From: Pseudomonas putida
GTDB taxonomy: Bacteria; Pseudomonadota; Gammaproteobacteria; Pseudomonadales; Pseudomonadaceae
Reading direction: 5' to 3'
NCBI RefSeq assembly: GCF_028682635.1
Contig: NZ_JANHLK010000031.1
Coordinates: forward strand, 1-64,000
DNA: 64,000 nucleotides
The notes beneath the pieces were generated by a model. That model was given only the letters and a program-made list of their open reading frames with translations, had not been told where the DNA came from and did not search any database. The translations under genes and the position numbers were made by a program. Position 1 is the stretch's first letter. Each line of letters begins with the position of its first letter. Shown here piece by piece: positions 16,851-25,895 of the stretch.

Positions 16851-16946
16851 GGCCGTTGCCTCCGTGGCGGGTTGATCAGAACGGATCCAATCAGAATAGA
16901 TGCGTTTGGCCAAATGTGCGCCAGTCCATTAGTGATATCCACTTCA

Positions 16947-17846
16947 TCAATGACTGTTGTCTTTCCAGATCCAGTTCCAGATCCCCGGTAATTGCGCCGG
17001 CTGTGAACTGTCGCGCAGCGTGCGCGCCATGGCGGCCCGTTGCAGCGCGGCGGTGTCGTCGTAAAACGCCATCGGGGCGACGCTCACCCCTGTCGCCCGT
17101 GCACTGTCGAGCAGGATCTGCAGGTACTCGCGGGCATGCCGGGCGGTATAGCGATTGAGGTCGTGGAAAGTCACCACCACCGGAATCACCCCATCCACCA
17201 CCGGTAGCTCGCCGCGGGCAATGCGCTCGCGCACCTCGGACATCGAACGCAGCATATGGGCGCGGCGCCGGGGGCTGGCGTTGAAGCCCCAGATCTTGCC
17301 GTCGTTGGCGCTCAGGTCGGTCAGCAGCACATGCAGGCCATGCTGCTGATAGGCGGCGAACGTACGTTTGTCGTAGCTCCAGAATGGCGGGCGCAACAGG
17401 GTCGGCGGCGCGCCGGTGATCGCGGCGATGTCGGCACACCCCTCGTTGAGCGCCTGCTCCAGTTCCTGATCGTCGAGGGAGCGATGATTGGTGTGCGAAG
17501 GCGTGGCCGTGTGGAAGGCCAGGATATGCCCGGCATCACGTTCGCGGTGCATGACCGCCCGCCCGATGTCACTGGCGCCGGCCCGTGGGGCGCGGGTCTG
17601 GACGAAAAATACCGCCTTGATCCCGGGTTGCACAGGATTGATCGCCAGGCTGTCGAGCACGGTCTCGGTCGGGTTCCAGAAACTCGAGGCGCTGGGCCCG
17701 TCGTCGAACGTCAGCAGAAAGCGGATCGGTGGTTGCGCGCGCAAAGCCTGTTCGGTTTGCGGGGTCATTTCGATGGGAGCGGCGATACAGCCCAGCAGAC
17801 CGACTGCCAGGGTGCACACCGATAGAACCTTGAGCAGCTGTTTCAT
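16947..17846 (-). CDS. Polysaccharide deacetylase family lipoprotein
   Basis: 299 residues with a lipoprotein signal (LLGC near residues 17-20) and a NodB-type carbohydrate esterase 4 domain. Motif 1 is LTFDDGPS (about 45-52), the metal-binding histidine motif is approximated by FHTATPSHTNH, and LRPPFWSYD matches motif 3. Members remove acetyl groups from chitin, peptidoglycan or exopolysaccharide. The domain runs to VVTFHDLNRYTA. It is monocistronic. The polymer it acts on is unknown. Confidence 0.82.
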   Translation of the reverse strand: MKQLLKVLSVCTLAVGLLGCIAAPIEMTPQTEQALRAQPPIRFLLTFDDGPSASSFWNPTETVLDSLAINPVQPGIKAVFFVQTRAPRAGASDIGRAVMHRERDAGHILAFHTATPSHTNHRSLDDQELEQALNEGCADIAAITGAPPTLLRPPFWSYDKRTFAAYQQHGLHVLLTDLSANDGKIWGFNASPRRRAHMLRSMSEVRERIARGELPVVDGVIPVVVTFHDLNRYTARHAREYLQILLDSARATGVSVAPMAFYDDTAALQRAAMARTLRDSSQPAQLPGIWNWIWKDNSH

Positions 17847-17958
17847 GTTTCGCCTTGGGGCAGACCCGCACACAGCGGCGGGCCGAGGTTGGATAAGGTA
17901 CACAGTGTTTGGTTCCGGTGCTCGCCCGGGCGTTGGCTCAGTTCGCCACGGCCAGCCC

Positions 17959-18010
17959 GCGATGACGGCATTACGGCCACCATCGCATCGCCAGCAAGCC
18001 GGCTCCTACA
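17959..18010. repeat. Single extragenic repeat unit
   Basis: Close match to the unit at 112-164 (catcgcatcgccagcaagcc, then ggctcctaca), found upstream of the yedK-like gene. Confidence 0.7.
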
Positions 18011-18075
18011 GCGCTCGGCTGAACGCAGATTGTTCAAACATCTATGCTCAATAATCCAGCCGGAGGGTTCGATCG

Positions 18076-18759
18076 ATGTGTGGACGATTGTCGCAATACC
18101 GGGGCATCCACGATTTCGTGGCGGTGCTGAGCATTCCCGATGCCTTGCTCAACCAGGTCGGCGATCAGCCGCTTGGGCGCTACAACGCCGCGCCCACCAC
18201 CCAGCTCGCGCTGTTGCACCTGGAGAACGACGGCCTGCACGCCGACTCGCAGCGCTGGGGCTGGCGACCGCACTGGGCGAAGGATCGGGCGGCGCCGATC
18301 AATGCGCGGGTCGAGAAAGTCGCCCACGGCCCGTTCTTTCGAGCGATCTGGCCCCATCGCGCCATCTGCCCGGTGGACAACTGGTTCGAATGGGTCGATG
18401 CCGGGGACGGCACCCGGCAACCCTGGCTGATTCGCCGGCGCGACCAGGGGCCGGTCTTCTGTGCGGCGATCGGGCAATTCCCGATGGGCGGTGCAGCCCC
18501 GAGGGACGACGACGGCTTTGTCATCATCACCGCCGACAGCGCGGGCGGCATGCTGGACGTGCATGATCGTCGACCGGTGGTGTTCAACGCCGAACTGGCG
18601 CGGGAATGGCTGGACCCGGCGACGCCCAGGGAACGTGCCGAGCAGATGGCGCTGCTACAGGGCGAAGACAGTGACGCTTTTGAGTGGTACCGGGTCGACA
18701 AGGCGGTGGGCAATGTCAGGAATCAGGGGCCCGGATTGATTGACGCTTTGAAGGAATAA
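18076..18759 (+). CDS. yedK: SOS response-associated peptidase (YedK/HMCES, SRAP family)
   Basis: 227 residues. SRAP proteins covalently trap abasic sites in single-stranded DNA through Cys2 after removal of the initiator Met. Here the N terminus is MCGR, with Asn76 (INARVE), Glu105 (WFEWVD) and His163 (DVHDRRPVV) at the catalytic positions, so the protein looks active. Length is normal. CGGAGGG precedes the start. No LexA box was recognised upstream. Confidence 0.92.
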   Translation: MCGRLSQYRGIHDFVAVLSIPDALLNQVGDQPLGRYNAAPTTQLALLHLENDGLHADSQRWGWRPHWAKDRAAPINARVEKVAHGPFFRAIWPHRAICPVDNWFEWVDAGDGTRQPWLIRRRDQGPVFCAAIGQFPMGGAAPRDDDGFVIITADSAGGMLDVHDRRPVVFNAELAREWLDPATPRERAEQMALLQGEDSDAFEWYRVDKAVGNVRNQGPGLIDALKE

Positions 18760-18922
18760 CACCTGTAAAATCATGGCACTTTGATGCTTCCACCGCTTGT
18801 CAGACAACGTCATGGTCTTACATACATTTGTCGGCGCTGCCGCTAGGATTCGCGCCGTATTGCCGAGTGGCATACCAATTGACCAAAGAGTCAACAACTA
18901 AGGAAATCCCATACATCAAGCC

Positions 18923-19207
18923 TTGCAGAGAACTCAATTGCGCGACGATTTTACAATTGATCAAGTCGCGAGTCTGGCGTGCATTTATCTTACAAAGACA
19001 GAGCACTACCAACTCGACTGTTTCATCGGGCAATACATACAGACCCGTAACTTGCTTTCCATTCCCAATATCAAAGAAGTCCTGAGTTCAATACTCGAAA
19101 GCTATCCGGGCAAGCCCCCGGTGATGGTCAACGAACTGAACGCCTGGATTGACAGGAAGCTGGGTTATCGGGCCACGCACCCTGATTTCCCGCCGTTGCT
19201 GGAATAA
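18923..19207 (+). CDS. Hypothetical protein, about 90 aa, start uncertain
   Basis: An open frame ending at 19207 with no ATG; the possible starts are TTG at 18923 or 18938. The sequence is helical and polar (DQVASLACIYLTKTEHYQLD, then KEVLSSILESYPGKPPVMV). AAGGAAAT at 18900-18907 is rather far from the first TTG. Family not recognised. Codon use is less GC-rich at the start than in its neighbours. It may be a real small protein or the tail of a decayed gene. Confidence 0.5.
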   Translation: MQRTQLRDDFTIDQVASLACIYLTKTEHYQLDCFIGQYIQTRNLLSIPNIKEVLSSILESYPGKPPVMVNELNAWIDRKLGYRATHPDFPPLLE

Positions 19208-19215
19208 ACGCAACC

Positions 19216-19318
19216 CTGTAGGAGCGGGCTTGCTCGCGATGGTCGTCAACGATGACGCGGGGTACCTGATGCCCCGCGGCGTTCTCGAGTTTTTCGCGAG
19301 CAAGCTCGCTCCTACACA
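19216..19318. repeat. REP doublet with a conserved interior
   Basis: Inverted gtaggagcg(g/a)gcttgctcgc ends surround an interior containing gtcaacgatgacgc and ctcgag. The same interior occurs at 59870-59971 and, inverted, at 43323-43405. Confidence 0.85.
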
Positions 19319-19339
19319 GTTGCAGTGTTCGCAGGTTGC

Positions 19340-19486
19340 TTAGAACTTGCGGTCAGGTTCCGACAAATCCTTGCCATCGTCGGGATGTTTCCAGTCCGGA
19401 GTCGAACGCTTCTGCTGTTCGATTTCTTCTTCCGTCGGTTCATCCTCGTCTACATCCGGATCCGGTTGTTTTTGCTCTGTTGCCAT
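19340..19486 (-). CDS. Small acidic hydrophilic protein, 48 aa
   Basis: A 48-residue frame with a good ribosome-binding site (AGAGGTGAG). The protein is very acidic and proline-rich (PDPDVDEDEPTEEEIEQQ) and ends in EPDRKF. No hydrophobic core is evident, so it is probably disordered. Composition and the strong Shine-Dalgarno argue for a genuine small gene. Function unknown. Confidence 0.6.
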   Translation of the reverse strand: MATEQKQPDPDVDEDEPTEEEIEQQKRSTPDWKHPDDGKDLSEPDRKF

Positions 19487-19556
19487 GTGCTCACCTCTCT
19501 TCCTGAAAAGGGATTGGTCATCAACTTGAAGCGTAGAACAATTTCCCGCGCCCGAC

Positions 19557-19871
19557 TTACAGCCACCAACGCAGCAAAAAGAAAAAGCCCATGCTCAACA
19601 ACATGCTGAGCAAGGTGTTGCGGGTGTACAGCACCAGGCCGACGGCCACCAGCGAACTGATCAGGTAGGGGTTGTCCCATTGCAGGTTCAGTTGCTTGTC
19701 CGGCATGAACACGATCGGCCCGCAGATCGCGGTCAGCATGCCCGGCACGGCGAAGCCGAGGAACTGCCGGGCATTGCTGCTCAGGCGCACCGGCAGACGC
19801 GGTTCGAGGAACACATAGCGGTTGAGAAACACCAGCACGCCCATGCCGAAAATAACTGCCCAGACCATCAT
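19557..19871 (-). CDS. azlD: AzlD family branched-chain amino acid export subunit
   Basis: 104 residues, three to four membrane segments, typical of the small AzlD partner that works with AzlC to export branched-chain amino acids or analogues. Stretches such as FLNRYVFL, ARQFLGFAVPGMLTAICGP and NTLLSMLLSMG fit the family. Its start overlaps the azlC stop. A second ATG follows immediately (19868), so either may be used. Confidence 0.85.
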   Translation of the reverse strand: MMVWAVIFGMGVLVFLNRYVFLEPRLPVRLSSNARQFLGFAVPGMLTAICGPIVFMPDKQLNLQWDNPYLISSLVAVGLVLYTRNTLLSMLLSMGFFFLLRWWL

Positions 19872-20566
19872 GTGCGTGCTCCATGGAATTTGTTGCAGAT
19901 AAACCCGGCGGTCATGCCGGCCAGCCCCGACAGCACCAGGGCCGAGCCCCATTGCCAGTAGCTGAACAGCACCGAGCAGAACAGCGAGACCGCGACGCAG
20001 ACCACGGTCGGCACGTTGCGCACCACCGGGGTGATCAGGGCGATGAAGGTGGCCGCGATGGAGAAGTCCAGCCCCAGGTGTTCCAGGCCCGGAATGCTGC
20101 TGCCCAGCACGATGCCCGCCAGGGTGAAGAGGTTCCAGGCGATGTAGAACGTCAGGCCCACACCCAGGGCGTACCAGCGATTGAACTGTTGCCTGTCGTG
20201 CTGGCTGACCAGGGCGAACAGTTCATCGGTGAGCAAGAAGCCCAGGCCCGCTCGCCAGCGCCCCGGCAACGGCGAGATCACCGAACGCAGGCTCATGCCG
20301 TAGAGCAGATGCTGGGAGGTCAGCAGCAAAGTGGTCAGCAGGATCGAAAAGATCCCGGCCCCGCCCTTGAGCATGCCGATCGCCACCAATTGCGCGGCGC
20401 CGGCAAACACGATGCTCGACAAGCCCTGGCCTTGCAGGGGTGTGAGGTTGGCTTCGATGGCCATGGACCCGGCCAGCAAGCCCCAGGGGGCGGTCGCCAG
20501 GGATAACGGCATGATCGCCACGGCGCCACGTAAAAACGCGCTGCGCGGCATGAGTGAGTTGGACAT
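19868..20566 (-). CDS. azlC: AzlC family branched-chain amino acid permease
   Basis: 232 residues with about six to seven membrane helices and AzlC hallmarks: PWGLLAGSMAIEANLTPLQG near the N terminus, FAGAAQLVAIGML and TSQHLLYGMSLR. It forms the export channel with AzlD. Start 20566 (MSNSLMP) is likely. Its TGA overlaps the AzlD ATG (ATGA). The substrate is inferred from the family. Confidence 0.88.
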   Translation of the reverse strand: MSNSLMPRSAFLRGAVAIMPLSLATAPWGLLAGSMAIEANLTPLQGQGLSSIVFAGAAQLVAIGMLKGGAGIFSILLTTLLLTSQHLLYGMSLRSVISPLPGRWRAGLGFLLTDELFALVSQHDRQQFNRWYALGVGLTFYIAWNLFTLAGIVLGSSIPGLEHLGLDFSIAATFIALITPVVRNVPTVVCVAVSLFCSVLFSYWQWGSALVLSGLAGMTAGFICNKFHGART

Positions 20567-20748
20567 AACGCTCTGCAACCAGGGAAAGACCGCAGACTTT
20601 GCCAGCAGTCACGGCCGATGGCTTGAACAATCTTGCGCAGTTTGCACTGGCTGCTGCCTCGCTCAACATGACGATGCCGCATTTTCCTGATTGACAAACC
20701 ACCCGCCGGCTTTTAAAACTGGGCGCCTCATTCAGGGTGTAAACAAAG

Positions 20749-20853
20749 ATGTCCGCAACCTTCAATCTCGACGCTCGTGTCATTGGCTTGACTGCCAAGG
20801 CCCAGGCTCGTGTTGCGCGCACCCTCAAATCGAAGAAACAGTCGCTCATGTGA
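20749..20853 (+). CDS. Possible 34-residue basic peptide
   Basis: An ATG frame of 34 residues, basic towards the C terminus (KAQARVARTLKSKKQSLM), with only a weak AGGG element upstream. It lies in the gap between the divergent azlC and dapA-like genes. It may be spurious; listed because no other gene covers it. Confidence 0.25.
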   Translation: MSATFNLDARVIGLTAKAQARVARTLKSKKQSLM

Positions 20854-20978
20854 CCGGGGCGCGCTGTCCCGTCAGATGAGCTGACAGGACATTGAGCGCG
20901 ACGGACCACCCGCCCCTTGCTTACCTCCTCCTGCCCTTCTGACGGTGACGAAATCGGTCGACCATCAGGAGAAAGTGC

Positions 20979-21854
20979 ATGTCATCGTTCCAAGGTATCT
21001 GGGTTCCCCTCGTTACGCCGTTCCACCATGGCGCCATCGATTTCATCGGTTTGCGCCGGCTGGTCAGCCATCTGCTGGAAAGCGGCGTCGACGGCCTGAT
21101 TGTCTGTGGCACCACCGGCGAACCGGCGGCCATGGGCAAGCACGAGCAGCTGGCGGTGCTCGATGCGGTGCTGGAGCAGGTGCCGGCTGAGCAGGTGGTC
21201 ATGGGCCTCGCCGGCAACAACCTGATCGAGCTGCTGCACTTTCAGGAGGAGATTCTCAAGCGCCCGGTGGCCGGCCTGCTGGTGCCGCCGCCCTATTACA
21301 TCCGGCCGTCCCAGGCCGGGCTCGAAAGGTTTTTCCAGACGGTCGCCGATGCCTCCAGCGTGCCGCTGATCCTGTACGACATCCCCTACCGCACTGGCGT
21401 GACCTTCGACCAGGGGACCTTGTTGAACATCGTCGCCCATGAGCGCATCGTCGCGATCAAGGACTGTGGCGGCAACCTGAACAACACCCTGGCATTGCTG
21501 GCCAGCGGCAAGGTCGACGTGCTGTGCGGTGAAGACAACCAGATCTTCAATGCCCTGTGCCTGGGCGCCACCGGCGTGATTGCCGCATCGGCGCATGTCC
21601 ATACCGATCGTTTCGTGACCTTGTACCGACAAGTTCGCGACCACCAGCTGGCGGCCGCCCGTGCCACGTTCTTCCAGCTGCTGCCGCTGATCCAGAGCCT
21701 GTTCATCGAACCCAATCCCGCGCCGGTGAAAACCGCGCTGGCCCTGCAAGGTTTGATCGGCGATGAGCTGCGCGCGCCGATGCAACGCAGCAGCGAGGCC
21801 ATGGTCACGCGTTTGAAGGAGGTGCTCGGCGCGCTGGCCAGCGACAATCGATAG
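20979..21854 (+). CDS. Dihydrodipicolinate synthase (DapA) family aldolase
   Basis: 291-residue class I aldolase of the DapA/N-acetylneuraminate lyase family. CGTTGEP (about 43-49) is the pyruvate carboxylate-binding motif; the catalytic Tyr lies in YDIPYRTG (about 132) and the Schiff-base Lys in IVAIKDCGG (about 160). It may be a housekeeping 4-hydroxy-tetrahydrodipicolinate synthase or a paralogue; genomic context with a LysR remnant rather than bamC/purC suggests a paralogue with a different aldehyde substrate. AGGAGAAAG precedes the start. Confidence 0.88.
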   Translation: MSSFQGIWVPLVTPFHHGAIDFIGLRRLVSHLLESGVDGLIVCGTTGEPAAMGKHEQLAVLDAVLEQVPAEQVVMGLAGNNLIELLHFQEEILKRPVAGLLVPPPYYIRPSQAGLERFFQTVADASSVPLILYDIPYRTGVTFDQGTLLNIVAHERIVAIKDCGGNLNNTLALLASGKVDVLCGEDNQIFNALCLGATGVIAASAHVHTDRFVTLYRQVRDHQLAAARATFFQLLPLIQSLFIEPNPAPVKTALALQGLIGDELRAPMQRSSEAMVTRLKEVLGALASDNR

Positions 21855-21914
21855 AGCGCCAGGCCGCCGCCCGCGTACCATGGTGCGATTGGACCGACGC
21901 GCCAGGAGGTCGAC

Positions 21915-22283
21915 ATGCTCTATCGAATCGCCGCCGATGGCCTGGTGTTGTTGCACCTGGCGTTCATTGTGTTCGTGGTGGGCGGCGGCCTGCTGGTGCT
22001 CAAATGGCCGCGCCTGATGATGTGGCACCTGCCTGCCGCCACCTGGGGCGTGGCGGTGGAGCTGTTCCACCTGCCCTGCCCGCTGACACGCTGGGAAAAC
22101 AGCATGCGCCAGGCCGCAGGGGAAACGGGCTACGGCGCTGGCTTCATCGAACACTACGTGTGGCCGATCATTTACCCGGCAGGGCTGACGCCGGCCATCC
22201 AGCTCGGACTGGGCGGTGCGGTACTGCTGGTGAACGTACTGGTCTATCTTCGATTGATCCGGCAGAGGAAACGCCGACTGTAA
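21915..22283 (+). CDS. DUF2784 family membrane protein
   Basis: 122 residues with three to four hydrophobic helices. Conserved segments VVGGGLLVLKWPRLMMWHLP, PCPLTRWEN and HYVWPIIYP fit DUF2784. Function unknown. AGGAGGTCGAC precedes the ATG. It lies 60 bases after the DapA-like gene, and its end abuts the broken LysR frame. Confidence 0.8.
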   Translation: MLYRIAADGLVLLHLAFIVFVVGGGLLVLKWPRLMMWHLPAATWGVAVELFHLPCPLTRWENSMRQAAGETGYGAGFIEHYVWPIIYPAGLTPAIQLGLGGAVLLVNVLVYLRLIRQRKRRL

Positions 22284-22742
22284 CGCCTACGGCAAACACG
22301 AGGACCCAGTCCATCCTGTCGACTGAAGACCTGACGCTGCTGCAAGCGATCCGCGAGACCGGCAGCCTGTCGCGGGCCGCCGCCTACCTCGGCAAGGCGC
22401 CCTCGACGGTGTCCTATGCCGCGCGGCAACTGGAAGAACGCTTCGATGCCCTGCTGTTCGATCGCCGGCGCTACCGCCTGCAACTCACCCCGGCGGGTGA
22501 ATTGCTGGTCAACGAGGCGGCGCGCCTGATGCAGGACGTAGCTACCCAGGCACCGGGTCGGCTCGTTACTGAGCAATGGCTCGCTGGTTGAAAAGCAGAT
22601 GGCCGACCCGCGCGAGCCGAACATCCTGTATGCCGGCTGGCGCGGTGATCACGACGGGCGTGCTTTGGGCTGGTGGCTGGAAAAGCTCAAGCAATCCTAT
22701 CTGTGCACCCGGCTGGTACAGGGCAGCGACCGCTTTGCCTGA
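22284..22742 (+). pseudogene. LysR family regulator remnant with internal deletion
   Basis: The first frame encodes a LysR helix-turn-helix (ETGSLSRAAAYLGKAPSTVS, then QLEERFDALLFDRRRYRLQL) and stops at about 22591. A second frame, overlapping from about 22550, resumes with typical LysR C-terminal sequence (GSLVEKQMADPREPNILYAG, then HDGRALGWWLEKLKQ) and ends at 22742. A full LysR gene is about 900 bases, so most of the effector domain is missing and the halves are out of frame. No convincing start codon is visible for the first half. Probably the former regulator of the DapA-like gene. Confidence 0.85.
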
Positions 22743-22745
22743 GCC

Positions 22746-24299
22746 TCAGTTGGCAATCACGCTCATGTTGCGCCCGCTGGCCTTGGCCACGTACAGCGCC
22801 TTGTCGGCCGCGCCGATCAGCTCGCCGGTCTGGGCTTGAGACGCCGGATCGTAACCGCAGACCCCCACGCTGACCGTGACCTTGCCATCCGGACTTTCAC
22901 TGTGCGGCAAGCTGGCGGCCTGCACCGCATGGCGGATTTTCTCCGCCAGCAGGAAAGCGCCGACGTAGTCAGTCCCCGGCAGCACCACGGCAAACTCCTC
23001 GCCGCCAAAACGCGCAGCCAGATCGCCAGGGCGCTTGATGTGCTCGGTAATGATCCCGGCGATCTTGCGCAGGCACTCATCGCCGGCCAGGTGGCCGTAG
23101 CGATCGTTGAAAGGCTTGAAGTGATCGACGTCGATCATCAGCAAGGCCAGCCCCGTCACATTATGGCGGGCGCGGCTCATTTCGGCCTGGATGAACAGGT
23201 CGAACTGGCGTCGATTGGCCAGGCCCGTGAGCGCGTCCTCCAGCGCCAGCAACTCAAGGTTGCGATTGAGCTCCAGCAGCCGCTCCTGGGTGCCAAGCAA
23301 TTCGCCCTGGATGCGGTCCTGCTTCTTCATCAACCGGATCAGGCGATAACCGAGCACCCCCAGTCCCCCGAGCAGGAGCGCGACGATGCCCGCACTGAGC
23401 AAGGACTCTTGGCGCCAGCTGGCCAAGACTTCATCCTTGTTCAGCGCGGTAAAGACGATCAGCGGATACCCCTCGACCCGGCGAAAGCCCACGACTCGCT
23501 CCACGCCATCCACGATCGATCGCATCGTTGCCGTCCCCGAACTGCCCTGTGGCAACAGGCGGGTGAACAATGGGCTCTTGGCCAGGCTGGTGCCGATCTC
23601 CGCCTCGTGGAACGGCCGGCGCACGACGATGCTGGCATCGTCGGCGATCAGGTTGATCACGCCGTTCCTGCCCATGTCGATGCCGTCGTAAAGCTGCAGG
23701 AAATGGCTGAGGTAGATCGTGGCCAGGGCCACGCCGGCAAAACGGCCGTCCGGATAATTGATCCGCCGTGACACCGTCATTATCCATTCGCCGCTGGAGC
23801 GGCTCTTGATCGATGGGCCGATGTGCGGGCCGCGGTCGGGATGGTCGCGATGATAGATGAAGTACTCACGGTCGGAGTTGTTCGCGCCCCCCACCTCGGC
23901 ACCATTGGAGTTGGCGATCCACTTGCCGGTTTCGTCATAGACGAACAGCCCATGGAGCTGACGCAACTCACTGCGCTGGGCGCGCAGCAAGCGTTGCAGG
24001 CGATCGAGCCGGCCCTGTTCGATGCCGTCGTTCTCCAGGCGATCGACCAGGGTGAACAGCAGCGTGTCGGCCTGCTTGATCGACGCCTGTGCCTGGGAGG
24101 CCAGGGTCTGCGCAAGGTTGGACATCGCCACTTCCTTGTCATGCAGATGGTACTGACGCGAGCTCCAGGTTTCCCAGCTCACGATCACTACCATCGACAG
24201 GCAGACGGCGATCATCAGCGTCACGGCCGAGCGAGTCTTGAGCCTGGCGACGCCGTAGCGGTTTTTTTCGATACGCTCGTTGTTAGACGGATGCCCCAT
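22746..24299 (-). CDS. Diguanylate cyclase with periplasmic sensor domain
   Basis: 517 residues: a membrane helix near 24-43, a periplasmic double-Cache-like region (about 45-310), a second membrane helix near 320-340, and a GGDEF domain. The active-site motif is GGEEF (about 432-436), and RPGD five residues before it is a canonical inhibitory RxxD site, so it should make c-di-GMP and be feedback-inhibited. It would couple an extracellular signal to biofilm or motility decisions. Monocistronic, on the minus strand after the ABC operon. Confidence 0.9.
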   Translation of the reverse strand: MGHPSNNERIEKNRYGVARLKTRSAVTLMIAVCLSMVVIVSWETWSSRQYHLHDKEVAMSNLAQTLASQAQASIKQADTLLFTLVDRLENDGIEQGRLDRLQRLLRAQRSELRQLHGLFVYDETGKWIANSNGAEVGGANNSDREYFIYHRDHPDRGPHIGPSIKSRSSGEWIMTVSRRINYPDGRFAGVALATIYLSHFLQLYDGIDMGRNGVINLIADDASIVVRRPFHEAEIGTSLAKSPLFTRLLPQGSSGTATMRSIVDGVERVVGFRRVEGYPLIVFTALNKDEVLASWRQESLLSAGIVALLLGGLGVLGYRLIRLMKKQDRIQGELLGTQERLLELNRNLELLALEDALTGLANRRQFDLFIQAEMSRARHNVTGLALLMIDVDHFKPFNDRYGHLAGDECLRKIAGIITEHIKRPGDLAARFGGEEFAVVLPGTDYVGAFLLAEKIRHAVQAASLPHSESPDGKVTVSVGVCGYDPASQAQTGELIGAADKALYVAKASGRNMSVIAN

Positions 24300-24322
24300 G
24301 AAACTCCCTGGATACTCATGCC

Positions 24323-24346
24323 ATGGCGAATTGTCCCATTCGCCAT
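24323..24346. other. Inverted repeat between the ABC ATPase gene and the diguanylate cyclase gene
   Basis: ATGGCGAAT-TGTCCC-ATTCGCCAT is a perfect 9-base inverted repeat with a short T-run only on the plus-strand side. It may be a weak terminator or an operator for the cyclase gene. Confidence 0.4.
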
Positions 24347-24394
24347 TTTAACCACGACCAGTATACATGGGCTGTTGCGACATTCCGTGCAGCG

Positions 24395-25161
24395 TTACTT
24401 CAGGCTCCCCGCCAGGAACTGCTGCAGCCGCTCGCTTCGCGGATACTCCAGGACGCTGGCCGGTGCGCCCTGCTCCTCCACCCGGCCCTGATGCAGAAAC
24501 ATGACGTGGTTGGAGACCTGCCGGGCGAACGCCATTTCATGGGTGACCACCACCATGGTCCGGCCCTCCTCGGCCAGTTGCTGCATGACCTTGAGCACTT
24601 CACCGACCAGTTCGGGATCCAGCGCGGACGTCGGCTCGTCGAACAGCATCACCTGCGGCTCCATGGCCAGCGCCCGGGCAATGGCCACCCGCTGTTGCTG
24701 GCCGCCGGATAGATGCACCGGATACTGCCCTTCCACCTTGGCGGGCAGGCCGACCTTGGCGAGGTAATGCCGCGCCCGCTCCGTGGCCTGCGCCCGACCG
24801 ACGCCGAGCACGCTCATCGGGCACTCGATGATGTTGTCCAGCACCGTCATGTGGCTCCACAGATTGAAGTGCTGGAACACCATCGACAGCTGGCTGCGCA
24901 TGACCCGCAATTGTCCGGGATCGACCACGCACAGCTGTCCCCTGGCATCGCGGCGGGTCCGCAGTTCTTCGGCATTGACGATGATGCGCCCGGCCGATGG
25001 CTGTTCGAGATGGTTGATGCAGCGCAGAAACGTGCTTTTGCCGGATCCCGAGGAGCCGATGATGCTGATCACGTCGCCGGCGCGGGCTTGAGCGATACCC
25101 CCTTCAGGACTTCATGGCTGCCGTAGTTCTTGTGCACATCTTCAACGATCAATTTATACAT
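24395..25161 (-). pseudogene. Polar amino acid ABC transporter ATP-binding protein, single-base frameshift
   Basis: From ATG 25161 the frame reads a normal HisP/GlnQ-type start (MYKLIVEDVHKNYGSHEVLK, then GVSLK), then goes out of frame and hits TGA at 25071. The remaining 225-odd residues continue in the next frame with Walker A GSSGSGKST, signature LSGGQQQRVAIARAL, Walker B VMLFDEPTSALD and the H-loop THEM. Restoring one base near 25087 (AAG-GCC instead of AAGCC) would give a 255-residue protein of standard length. It is the last gene of the transporter operon. It could be a true mutation or a sequencing error; the rest of the gene is undecayed. Confidence 0.85.
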
Positions 25162-25181
25162 TCGAGCAAGTCCAATAGGGG

Positions 25182-25895
25182 TCAGTGCGTGCGCGGCTTG
25201 AGGTAGGCCAGCCAATGCAGTTCGCCACGACGAAACAGCCAGATCAGCAAAAATGCGCTGGCGGCATACAGCAGCCCGGCAATGCCGAAAGCGGTAAAGG
25301 AGGCGTAGGTCGCCGAATTGACGTCACGGGCAATCTTCAGCAAGTCGGGGACCGTGGCGGTAAATGCCACTGAGGTGGAATGCAGCATCAGGATCACTTC
25401 GTTGCTGAAGAACGGCAGTGCCCGACGCAGGGCCGACGGCAATACGATGCGCCGATAGAGGGTCCACCGCCCCATCCCGTAGGCCCTGGCCGCCTCGATT
25501 TCGCCATGGGGCGTGGCCCGGATGGCGCCGGCAAAGATTTCGGTCATGTAGGCACAGGTATTGAGCCCGAACGCCAGCACCGTGCAGTTGAATCCGTCAC
25601 GGAAGAACGCGTTGAGAAAGTCCTGGGAGCGGACCACATGCAGGCTGTACACCCCGGTGTAGAAGAACAGCAGCTGGATGTACAAAGGCGTGCCGCGAAA
25701 CACGTAGGTGTAGCACCAGACCGGCAAGCGCAGCAGCGGATTGCGACTGACGCGCGCGATCGACAACGGAACCGCCAGCACAAACCCGATCACCACCGAA
25801 AGAATCAGCAGCCACAAGGTCACCGCCAACCCGGAAAAGTGTGGCCCGTCGCTCCACAGGTAAGCCTGCCAATACTCTTCGAGAATACCGTTCAT
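25182..25895 (-). CDS. Polar amino acid ABC transporter permease (HisM type)
   Basis: 237 residues with about five membrane helices and the permease EAA loop ATPHGEIEAARAYGMGRWTL (about residues 135-154), which docks on the ATPase. FRGTPLYIQLLFFYTG is typical of HisM/ArtM-like subunits of basic amino acid or opine transporters. Its ATG overlaps the preceding permease stop. Start MNGILEEY fits the family. Confidence 0.9.
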   Translation of the reverse strand: MNGILEEYWQAYLWSDGPHFSGLAVTLWLLILSVVIGFVLAVPLSIARVSRNPLLRLPVWCYTYVFRGTPLYIQLLFFYTGVYSLHVVRSQDFLNAFFRDGFNCTVLAFGLNTCAYMTEIFAGAIRATPHGEIEAARAYGMGRWTLYRRIVLPSALRRALPFFSNEVILMLHSTSVAFTATVPDLLKIARDVNSATYASFTAFGIAGLLYAASAFLLIWLFRRGELHWLAYLKPRTH

